Assembly (NCBI GenBank): GCA_029935135.1
Contig: JAOZKX010000181.1
Span: 1 to 5,313, forward strand
Length of the DNA: 5,313 nucleotides
Origin: Desulfocapsa sp.
GTDB lineage: Bacteria > Desulfobacterota > Desulfobulbia > Desulfobulbales > Desulfocapsaceae
Direction: 5' to 3'
In this document: piece by piece, positions 1 through 4,334 of the stretch
Layout: every line of letters begins with the position of its first letter
How positions within the stretch are numbered: position 1 is the first letter of the stretch
Translations under genes and position numbers: made by a program
Notes under the pieces: model-generated
Databases searched by the model: none
What the model was told of the DNA's origin: nothing
What the model saw: the letters and a program-made list of their open reading frames with translations, nothing else

Positions 1-167
1 GGAACAGTTTTTTGTGCTTCAAGGGTGTCCACCCGTTGCTGCAGGCTGTCCAGTCGCTCAAGGATGGCCTTGTAATCATCGACCGGGATTGTAACTGTAT
101 CATCACCAGCAAAGGCAGTGCCTGTTAGCGCCAGTATCATGGCTATACCTACCATGGTTTTTTTCAT
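1..167 (-). CDS. Exported protein with N-terminal coiled coil, possible outer-membrane porin (partial, C-terminus off left edge)
   Basis: Only the first 55 codons are inside the window. The start at 167 is set by a strong GAGGAG ribosome site 7 nt upstream. Residues 1-20 form a textbook Sec signal peptide: MKK, a hydrophobic core, then a TAFA/GDD cleavage site. The mature protein begins with a short acidic stretch. From about residue 30 it has a leucine-heptad segment (YKAILERLDSLQQRVDTLE) that reads as a coiled coil. A signal peptide followed at once by such a coiled coil is typical of trimeric or anchored outer-membrane beta-barrel proteins, including porin-like families (DUF3373 type) that often sit beside cytochromes in Desulfobacterota. 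The barrel itself is not visible, so the porin call is inference. The gene lies 62 bp downstream of a cytochrome gene on the same strand and is probably the third gene of that operon. Alternatives are a periplasmic coiled-coil protein such as a YbgF-like or efflux-adaptor protein. Confidence 0.72.
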   Translation of the reverse strand, partial: MKKTMVGIAMILALTGTAFAGDDTVTIPVDDYKAILERLDSLQQRVDTLEAQKTV

Positions 168-174
168 GTTTTTT

Positions 175-180
175 CTCCTC
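175..180 (-). promoter_or_regulatory. Ribosome binding site of the exported coiled-coil protein
   Basis: GAGGAG on the minus strand, 7 nt before the ATG at 167. It fixes the start codon of the partial gene on the left and is the strongest of the three ribosome sites in this operon. Confidence 0.75.
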
Positions 181-229
181 AATCCATTTGTGTTGGATGA
201 TTGTTGGTCAATAAATATCTTTTAACAGG

Positions 230-577
230 TTATTTAGGAATGATTGCAGCGACAGGGTGCTCGCTGTCTGCGGCGTGGTGTTCTAAAAAGGCCAAGATCT
301 GTTCCTGTTCAGCCTCGTTTATCGTTGATGAGAGGTCCACAGGGTGTCTATTGCGTTTAAAATATTTTTTCCAGACCAAGCCAGCCTTGTCTGCTGGATT
401 AACAGGCGCTGCTTCGGCACCCTTCTTGTGGCAATTACCACATTTAACCAGAAACACATCCAAGTCGCTGGCAAAGAGCTTTGGTACCAAGGCACCTGTG
501 AGTAGCAATGTGAAACACGACACAAGGCAGACTTGTCTCACCCATGTTGTGTTTCTCTTGTTGTCCACTTCTGACAT
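230..577 (-). CDS. Small monoheme c-type cytochrome (paralog A)
   Basis: Periplasmic electron carrier of 115 residues. Residues 1-37 are a signal sequence: a charged n-region (SEVDNKRN), a hydrophobic core at about 16-36, and likely cleavage after LFA. The single heme site CGNCH is at 46-50 (Cys46 and Cys49 thioether ligands, His50 proximal ligand), followed by KKGAEAAPVNPADKAGLVWKK. There is no methionine after the initiator, so the usual class I Met ligand is absent. Conserved histidines at 78 (RHP), 101 (HAAD) and 107 (HP) are distal-ligand candidates. About 65% of mature residues match the neighbouring cytochrome at 593-901, whose stop codon is 15 bp upstream, so the two are cotranscribed tandem duplicates. 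The ATG is preceded by AAAGGAGA with 6 nt spacing. The redox partner is unknown. Location beside a possible porin gene would fit electron transfer across the envelope, but that is inference. Confidence 0.9.
   Translation of the reverse strand: MSEVDNKRNTTWVRQVCLVSCFTLLLTGALVPKLFASDLDVFLVKCGNCHKKGAEAAPVNPADKAGLVWKKYFKRNRHPVDLSSTINEAEQEQILAFLEHHAADSEHPVAAIIPK
354..400. repeat. 47-bp direct repeat, copy 1 (inside cytochrome paralog A)
   Basis: This block is identical base for base to 717-763. It encodes NPADKAGLVWKKYFKR just after the heme motif. Sequence on both sides diverges at once between the two genes, so the identity exceeds what the paralogs show elsewhere. Confidence 0.9.
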
Positions 578-582
578 ACTTA

Positions 583-590
583 TCTCCTTT
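583..590 (-). promoter_or_regulatory. Ribosome binding site of cytochrome paralog A
   Basis: AAAGGAGA on the minus strand, placed in the 15-bp gap between the stop codon of the upstream cytochrome gene and the ATG at 577. The tight spacing favours cotranscription and perhaps translational coupling. Confidence 0.75.
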
Positions 591-592
591 TA

Positions 593-901
593 CTATTTGG
601 GGATAGCAGCAGCCACAGGATGATCACTGTCGGCAGCATGATCCTGGAGGTATGACATGATCTCTGCCATTTCAGCATCGTTAACATGTGCTGAGAGGTT
701 TCCGGGATGCCTTCCTCGTTTAAAATATTTTTTCCAGACCAAGCCAGCCTTGTCTGCTGGATTGACGGGTGCTGTTTCACCACCCTTTGCATGGCAACTG
801 CCACATTTTTCAACAAAGATCGCTTCAGCACCACCAGCCCATGCAGAGATGCTCAGTGCAAGCGTTAGCAGGACAGTTGTACAAATCAGCTTGAAGCTCA
901 T
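593..901 (-). CDS. Small monoheme c-type cytochrome (paralog B)
   Basis: First gene of the cytochrome operon, 102 residues. A clean Sec signal peptide covers residues 1-22 (hydrophobic core ICTTVLLTLALSIS, cleavage after AWA). The heme motif CGSCH is at 33-37 (Cys33, Cys36, His37), giving one covalently bound heme c and a periplasmic location after export and heme ligation. The invariant block APVNPADKAGLVWKKYFKR follows, then RHP (His65), a helix with two methionines (78, 82), and HAADSDHPVAAAIPK at the C-terminus. His65, His88 and His94 align with histidines of the downstream paralog, while the methionines do not, so bis-His coordination is more likely than Met-His. The start is supported by AAAAGGAT 5 nt upstream. 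The protein is a typical length for a monoheme cytochrome c. Specific partners and the physiological pathway cannot be read from the sequence. Confidence 0.9.
   Translation of the reverse strand: MSFKLICTTVLLTLALSISAWAGGAEAIFVEKCGSCHAKGGETAPVNPADKAGLVWKKYFKRGRHPGNLSAHVNDAEMAEIMSYLQDHAADSDHPVAAAIPK
717..763. repeat. 47-bp direct repeat, copy 2 (inside cytochrome paralog B)
   Basis: This is the partner of 354-400, with a perfect match over 47 bases in the same reading frame and at the same place relative to the heme motif. Confidence 0.9.
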
Positions 902-906
902 GCTCT

Positions 907-914
907 ATCCTTTT
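907..914 (-). promoter_or_regulatory. Ribosome binding site of cytochrome paralog B
   Basis: AAAAGGAT on the minus strand, 5 nt before the ATG at 901. This is a moderate Shine-Dalgarno match that supports the chosen start. Confidence 0.6.
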
Positions 915-1021
915 GTTGATGTTTGTAGGTAATCGGTATTGTCCCTGATCTGTATCTCTAATCTACCAAATGGAAAATGTAAAAGACATAAAAAAGTTTC
1001 ATTTATCAAGAGGTGAAAAAA

Positions 1022-1037
1022 GTATGAATTGTATGAA
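1022..1037. repeat. Short tandem direct repeat GTATGAA
   Basis: GTATGAA occurs at 1022-1028 and again at 1031-1037, a 9-bp period, about 120 bp upstream of the first cytochrome gene. It could be a direct-repeat regulator site or chance in AT-rich DNA. Confidence 0.35.
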
Positions 1038-1068
1038 ATTAAAGGATTGATTTTTTAGTGCCAGAGGA

Positions 1069-1087
1069 TGTGGTACACAGTGTGGTA
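1069..1087. repeat. Short direct repeat TGTGGTA
   Basis: TGTGGTA is present at 1069-1075 and 1081-1087, a 12-bp start-to-start spacing. The first copy is also part of a small inverted repeat, TGTG-GTA-CACA. Possible protein-binding site in the leader of the cytochrome operon; no factor can be named. Confidence 0.35.
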
Positions 1088-1235
1088 TTTGGCTTTTTGG
1101 TGTGATTCTTTGTTTTTGTTTCCAGTCCAATTCCTGTCACGCTAAAGGCTTGGATTATCAGTATGATCTTGTAACCGCAATTTGAGAAATAGTTGCTGGG
1201 TAAGGTTTGAATGTTTGGCTGTCAATTAAGGTGAA

Positions 1236-1250
1236 ATTATTATGAATAAT
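1236..1250. repeat. Inverted repeat ATTATT-ATG-AATAAT
   Basis: Perfect 6-bp arms around a 3-bp centre. It is entirely AT in the arms and has no following T-run, so it is more like an operator-sized palindrome than a terminator. It lies about 90 bp past the regulator's stop codon. Confidence 0.4.
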
Positions 1251-1281
1251 GCGTGCAAGCCTCTTTCATAAGATAGAGCTG

Positions 1282-1301
1282 AAAGTTCGTGGGGTAACTT
1301 T
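1282..1301. repeat. Inverted repeat AAAGTT / AACTTT downstream of the regulator gene
   Basis: Perfect 6-bp arms at 1282-1287 and 1296-1301 with an 8-base loop, 35 bp past the regulator's stop codon. On the minus strand no T-run follows, so it is at most a weak transcript-end hairpin and not a convincing intrinsic terminator. Confidence 0.3.
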
Positions 1302-1335
1302 GGCAAGATCTTTTGTGGAAGCAGTTATCCCTTTG

Positions 1336-2826
1336 CTATTCTAATTGTTTGTTGAGGTCTTTCATGTCCAGATATCTTTTGACAGTACGCCGATCAAGTC
1401 CGGTAATTCGTGCTACTGCCTGGTAGGTAAGATGTCTTTTGTAGAGCAGGTGGCAGTATTCGCTGGTCAGTTCAGTCAGATTCAGTGTTTCGGTGTTGAT
1501 AATATTCTGATTTGTGGCTGGAATATTTTGTTTGTTTGTGTCTTTATCGAAACAGCGATTGTTTAAAAGTATCTGTCTGATGCATTGTTCCAGCTCTCTC
1601 ACATTTCCATGCCATGGGTAATCAGTTCTGTTTTCCCTCAGAATTATCTGGAGAATTTCATCAGAGAGTTCATCGTTTGCCTGTCCTGTGATCCTGGTCA
1701 GAAGAAAATCAACGAGCAGCTCCAGCTCCCGGGGATCTTCCATGATTCTTTTTTGCAAGGAAGGGATTGTGATCTTGTCGGAGCATAGTCTGAAGTAGAA
1801 ATCATTCCTGAAAATCCCCTGTTTGCGCATTTCGTTCAGTGGGCGATTTGTTGCAGCAATGACTCTGCCGGAAAATCGTCTCTCCTCCTGGCTGCCCACT
1901 GGTGAAAAGATTCTTTCCTGTAGGACCTGGAGAAGTTTTATTTGAATGGGGATGGTTGCATCTCCAATTTCGTCTAAAAATATTGCCCCATGTGGCGAGC
2001 AGAGTGTGAAAATTCCCTGGTGGCTCTGGATTGCACCGGTAAAAGAGCCCTTTTTATGTCCGAAGAGTTCGGATTCTATGAGTTGTTCCGAGTATTGAGA
2101 AAGGTTGCGGGAAATGAAAATGGTGGCAAAATTCTCCTGAAAACATTTTTCCTTCTGGTGGAATGGAATAAAACACGACCTGCCTATGGCGGCAGCAGCA
2201 AGACTTTTTCCGGTACCGGTATCACCGAGAAGCAGTGTGGAAAAATCTTCCATCCGTTCCCAGAGGACCGTGGCATATCGGTCAATATCATGGGTGAATA
2301 TATTATTCCACAACTGTGCGCGTAGCCTTTTCATTGCAGGGCTTACGCCAACAAGGTTCCGCTGAATAAAAAAATAGGCGCGTCGCATCTGGAAAAAAAG
2401 GGCAAAGTAGTGCAGGGATTCGACCCTGGAAAAACCAAGTTGATTCAGTGTTAGAAGGATGCTGTCTGCTTCCGGAAGAGGGAGCAGCTTGTTCTTTTCT
2501 TTGGATTGTGCAAGAATGTGCTTGTCCAGTAATCCGGAGCAGCTGTGGAATTGGTGGAAGAGGTATACATTCCTGATGAGCTCCCTGTCTGCTTTACTTG
2601 ATAGGGCAGTATCTTTTGCTCGATTTGGTTGCTGCAGCTTGTTCACTTGTTTCGCTGCCAGGCGAGTAACCTTGTTGAGGATCGTCTTATCCGAAGAGGC
2701 TGCTGGAAGTTTACTGATCTTACAATCTATTTCTCTGCGTTCGCTGGTGAATGGATTGGTGTGGATGGCTTTAGAGAAAAGTACAAAGAGTTCTCGTTCA
2801 GTGTCTGTCAGGTACTTGCTGTTCAT
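1336..2826 (-). CDS. Sigma-54-dependent transcriptional activator (enhancer-binding protein) with uncharacterised N-terminal domain
   Basis: A 496-residue AAA+ activator that would remodel sigma-54 RNA polymerase using ATP. The core is complete: Walker A GDTGTGKS (201-208), the sigma-54 contact loop as GSFTGA (260-265, Ser for the usual Ala), Walker B GAIFLDEIG (280-288), sensor I around ATNR (325-328), the arginine-finger segment FRNDFYFRL (339-347) and sensor II GNVRELE (407-413). A helix-turn-helix (about 466-487, YQAVARITGLDRRTVKRYL) gives DNA binding. Residues 1-155 match no receiver, PAS, GAF or V4R pattern that I recognise. They are rich in charged and aromatic residues and lead into the conserved-looking stretch HYFALFFQMRRAYFFIQRNLVG. 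No phospho-acceptor or membrane segment is evident, so the signal is unknown. An in-frame TGA three codons upstream limits the start to this ATG, and no good Shine-Dalgarno precedes it, which suggests weak translation. It is divergent from the lipid operon and upstream of the cytochrome operon on the same strand. Either could be its target; the divergent operon is favoured. Confidence 0.93.
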   Translation of the reverse strand: MNSKYLTDTERELFVLFSKAIHTNPFTSERREIDCKISKLPAASSDKTILNKVTRLAAKQVNKLQQPNRAKDTALSSKADRELIRNVYLFHQFHSCSGLLDKHILAQSKEKNKLLPLPEADSILLTLNQLGFSRVESLHYFALFFQMRRAYFFIQRNLVGVSPAMKRLRAQLWNNIFTHDIDRYATVLWERMEDFSTLLLGDTGTGKSLAAAAIGRSCFIPFHQKEKCFQENFATIFISRNLSQYSEQLIESELFGHKKGSFTGAIQSHQGIFTLCSPHGAIFLDEIGDATIPIQIKLLQVLQERIFSPVGSQEERRFSGRVIAATNRPLNEMRKQGIFRNDFYFRLCSDKITIPSLQKRIMEDPRELELLVDFLLTRITGQANDELSDEILQIILRENRTDYPWHGNVRELEQCIRQILLNNRCFDKDTNKQNIPATNQNIINTETLNLTELTSEYCHLLYKRHLTYQAVARITGLDRRTVKRYLDMKDLNKQLE

Positions 2827-2858
2827 GGTTAGTCACAGGGGTTGGAGGTGGAAATGGT

Positions 2859-2889
2859 CATTCAATGTATAGCATGTGTACATTGAATG
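2859..2889. promoter_or_regulatory. Perfect 11-bp inverted repeat, probable operator/UAS of the adjacent regulator
   Basis: Arms CATTCAATGTA (2859-2869) and TACATTGAATG (2879-2889) are exact reverse complements separated by 9 bases. Each arm also contains a near-palindrome (CATT-C-AATG and CATT-G-AATG), with centres 22 bp apart, about two helical turns. This fits two dimers binding the same face of the DNA. The element overlaps the spacer and -10 box of the leftward regulator promoter and lies about 100 bp upstream of the rightward candidate promoter. That position suits autorepression plus upstream activation. The identity of the binding protein is inferred from location only. Confidence 0.7.
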
Positions 2890-2893
2890 TCAA
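2866..2893 (-). promoter_or_regulatory. Sigma-70-type promoter of the regulator gene
   Basis: On the minus strand a perfect -35 TTGACA (2893-2888) is followed by a 16-bp spacer and an extended -10, TGCTATACA (hexamer TATACA at 2871-2866, preceded by TG). The predicted transcript start is near 2859, leaving a leader of about 32 nt before the ATG at 2826. The inverted repeat at 2859-2889 overlaps the promoter. Confidence 0.65.
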
Positions 2894-2925
2894 TCGCTAG
2901 TTTCTGGGTAAGTGGATATTTGTTA

Positions 2926-2953
2926 TTGTTTCGTCATAACAGTGGGATATTAT
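2926..2953 (+). promoter_or_regulatory. Candidate sigma-70-type promoter toward the lipid operon (weak)
   Basis: TTGTTT (2926-2931), 16-bp spacer, TATTAT (2948-2953, five of six matches to TATAAT). The -35 matches only at TTG. It would give a leader of about 80 nt before the transporter gene. It competes as an explanation with the sigma-54-like site just downstream. Confidence 0.3.
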
Positions 2954-2966
2954 TTTTACTGAAAAG

Positions 2967-2982
2967 TGGCATGCAATCTGTA
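2967..2982 (+). promoter_or_regulatory. Candidate sigma-54 (-24/-12) site toward the lipid operon (imperfect)
   Basis: TGGCATG-N4-CTGTA compared with consensus TGGCACG-N4-TTGCA. The -24 half is near perfect and the spacing is exact, but the invariant GC of the -12 half reads GT. The transcript would start near 2993, about 50 nt before the ATG. The inverted repeat centred at 2874 would be about 120 bp upstream of that start, a usual distance for an enhancer-binding-protein site. Confidence 0.3.
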
Positions 2983-3032
2983 TTAGAGGGACTACAATGT
3001 GGTTTTCCAGTATGTTTTAATTATTCTTCAGT

Positions 3033-3038
3033 GAGGGG
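3033..3038 (+). promoter_or_regulatory. Ribosome binding site of the MFS transporter gene
   Basis: GAGGGG, 3 nt before the ATG at 3042, slightly close but purine-rich. It favours this ATG over the in-frame ATG at 3063, which has only a weak AAAGG upstream. Confidence 0.6.
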
Positions 3039-3041
3039 CAA

Positions 3042-4334
3042 ATGATAGATAACAAAGGCGATATGGAGGAAGTAAGGGAGGCAAGAGGGAAATTTCTTGC
3101 CATGGCAGCCACATACTTTCTCGGAGTCTTTAATGATAACTTTTTCAAGCAGGCAGCTCTTTTGCTTGCAGTCGTTGCCGGTTTAAGTGGTTTGCAGGGA
3201 ACGGCCACAGCCCTCTTTTCCCTACCTTTTATCCTTTTTTCAGCATATGGAGGCTGGCTGGCTGACAAATATTGTAAACGGCAGGTCATCATCGGAGCAA
3301 AGATTCTTGAGGTACTTGCCATGTTACTTGGTGCATATGGTATCTATACAATGAATTGGACCTGGATACTTGCCATGGTCTTTCTGATGGGGATGCAATC
3401 CACTTTCTTTGGTCCGGCACTAAATGGATCTATTCCTGAACTCTACCCTCCCTGGTATGTGACGAAGGCAAATGCTTTGTTGAAACTGGTTACCACCGTT
3501 GCCATTCTTCTTGGCATGGCTACAGCCGGAATAGCGCTTGACCAGCATTGGTTAGATACTGAGATTTCTTTTGGCAGGATATTAGTTTGCATCGTTGTCT
3601 TGTCTGTGTCCCTCCTTGGTTTAGTCACTGCCTTTAGAATAAAAAAGATGGATCGCTGCGGAAGTCATCTGCCGTTTCCATGGAGCGGTCCTTGGGTATC
3701 CATGAAAGATAGTATCAATCTCCGTCACGATCCGTTGCTTTTGCTTGCGGTACTAGGCGATTCCTTCTTCTATTTTTTCAGTCTTCTTGCCGTTATGATG
3801 ATCAACACCCTTGGTATTTCGGAGCTTCATATGTCAAAGAGCCAGACAAGTCTGCTGGCTGTTTCTTTAATGGTAGGGGTCTGTATTGGTGCATTGATCG
3901 CGGCGCGTATAACAAGTTCTAAACGATGGTCCTTTGTTCTTGCCCCTGCCTGTTTTGGGATGGGATTATGCGTACTAGGTGCTGGTGTTGTTGCCTCCAT
4001 TGCTGTGAGTTTTCAGTGGTTACTGCTCATGCTGACTTTGATGGGTGCTGGTGTCTGTGGTGGTGTTTTTCTTATCCCGTTGACTTCTTTTATTCAGGTA
4101 CGACCAAAAAATAACGAGAAAGGAAAAGTTATTGCTGCAGCAAATTTCTGTGCATTCAGTGCAATGTTGATTGCCGGGAAAGTCTTTACTTTCCTTGATG
4201 CCATTTTTCTCCCTTCACACAATATGCTTTCCCTGGGGGGGACCGGAATTTTATGTGCCTTTCTTTTTTATATGGGTACAAAAACGGTCAATCGCTATGA
4301 AAAATTAACCATTATGGAGAATAATAATGTTTAA
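3042..4334 (+). CDS. LplT-like MFS transporter (probable lysophospholipid flippase)
   Basis: Inner-membrane transporter of the major facilitator superfamily, 430 residues, with about 11-12 hydrophobic segments. Features that match the LplT / Aas-associated branch are FLGVFNDNFFKQ in the first helix (27-37), the loop 2-3 MFS motif GGWLADKYCKR (70-80), QSTFFGPALNGSIPELYP (119-136), KANALLKLVTTVAILLG (142-158) and NEKGKVIAAANF (358-369) before a late helix. In LplT systems the carrier moves lysophospholipids from the outer to the inner leaflet, where an acyltransferase restores the missing acyl chain. The next gene, which starts inside this one with an 8-nt overlap, encodes an acyltransferase, and this supports that role. 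The exact lipid substrate is not determinable. A drug or siderophore exporter is a less likely alternative. The gene is divergent from the regulator gene and is probably the first gene of a lipid-remodelling operon. Confidence 0.85.
   Translation: MIDNKGDMEEVREARGKFLAMAATYFLGVFNDNFFKQAALLLAVVAGLSGLQGTATALFSLPFILFSAYGGWLADKYCKRQVIIGAKILEVLAMLLGAYGIYTMNWTWILAMVFLMGMQSTFFGPALNGSIPELYPPWYVTKANALLKLVTTVAILLGMATAGIALDQHWLDTEISFGRILVCIVVLSVSLLGLVTAFRIKKMDRCGSHLPFPWSGPWVSMKDSINLRHDPLLLLAVLGDSFFYFFSLLAVMMINTLGISELHMSKSQTSLLAVSLMVGVCIGALIAARITSSKRWSFVLAPACFGMGLCVLGAGVVASIAVSFQWLLLMLTLMGAGVCGGVFLIPLTSFIQVRPKNNEKGKVIAAANFCAFSAMLIAGKVFTFLDAIFLPSHNMLSLGGTGILCAFLFYMGTKTVNRYEKLTIMENNNV
4316..4319 (+). promoter_or_regulatory. 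Ribosome binding site of the acyltransferase gene, inside the transporter gene
   Basis: GGAG located 7 nt before the ATG at 4327, within the last codons of the transporter gene. It identifies the overlapping start and suggests translational coupling. Confidence 0.65.

Larger units (their letters stand above)
902..1335. other. 434-bp intergenic region between the regulator gene and the cytochrome operon
   Basis: No supported gene was found on either strand. The longest small ORFs start at 970 (26 codons) and 1242 (9 codons) and lack convincing ribosome sites. The region is AT-rich, with A/T tracts at about 970-1060 just upstream of the cytochrome operon. It should hold that operon's promoter, but no clear -35/-10 pair and no sigma-54 GG-N10-GC site reading leftward could be assigned. 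No GC-rich hairpin followed by a T-run was seen after the regulator's stop codon, so read-through from the regulator gene cannot be excluded. Small repeats are listed separately. Confidence 0.7.

Noticed and set aside
182..198. ATCCA / TGGAT hairpin between cytochrome paralog A and the exported protein gene
   Set aside because: The stem is only 5 bp and no T-run follows on the minus strand, so it does not support a terminator.
512..529. LVSC in the signal region of cytochrome paralog A as a lipobox
   Set aside because: The hydrophobic core comes mainly after this cysteine, so the geometry does not fit signal peptidase II processing.
201..623. Open frame of 140 codons on the plus strand
   Set aside because: It lies opposite both cytochrome genes, which have signal peptides, heme motifs and ribosome sites. 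It has no ribosome site or recognisable domain of its own.
657..932. Open frame of 91 codons on the plus strand
   Set aside because: Antisense to cytochrome paralog B. Its resemblance to the 201-623 frame only reflects the duplicated cytochrome genes on the other strand.
970..1050. 26-codon ORF in the intergenic gap
   Set aside because: No Shine-Dalgarno, strongly A-rich composition, and nothing recognisable in the peptide.
1046..1064. Leftward sigma-54-like site (TGGCACT on the minus strand) upstream of the cytochrome operon
   Set aside because: The -24 half looks good, but the -12 half reads AATCA where TTGCA is expected, with no G at the required place.
1242..1271. 9-codon ORF with an AAGG about 10 nt or more upstream
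   Set aside because: Too short to support as a gene, and its start codon lies in the centre of an AT palindrome.
2459..2872. Open frame of 137 codons on the plus strand opposite the regulator's N-terminal part
   Set aside because: The opposite frame has a full enhancer-binding protein. This frame shows no domain and runs across the regulator's promoter.
2882..2894. ATTGA-ATG-TCAAT as an FNR-type box
   Set aside because: The half-sites are too close. FNR needs TTGAT-N4-ATCAA, and this match is better explained by the -35 box and the larger inverted repeat.
2921..2941. TGTTA ... TAACA inverted repeat as a Rex-like site
   Set aside because: The arms are only 5 bp and the 11-base spacing does not match the known Rex operator.
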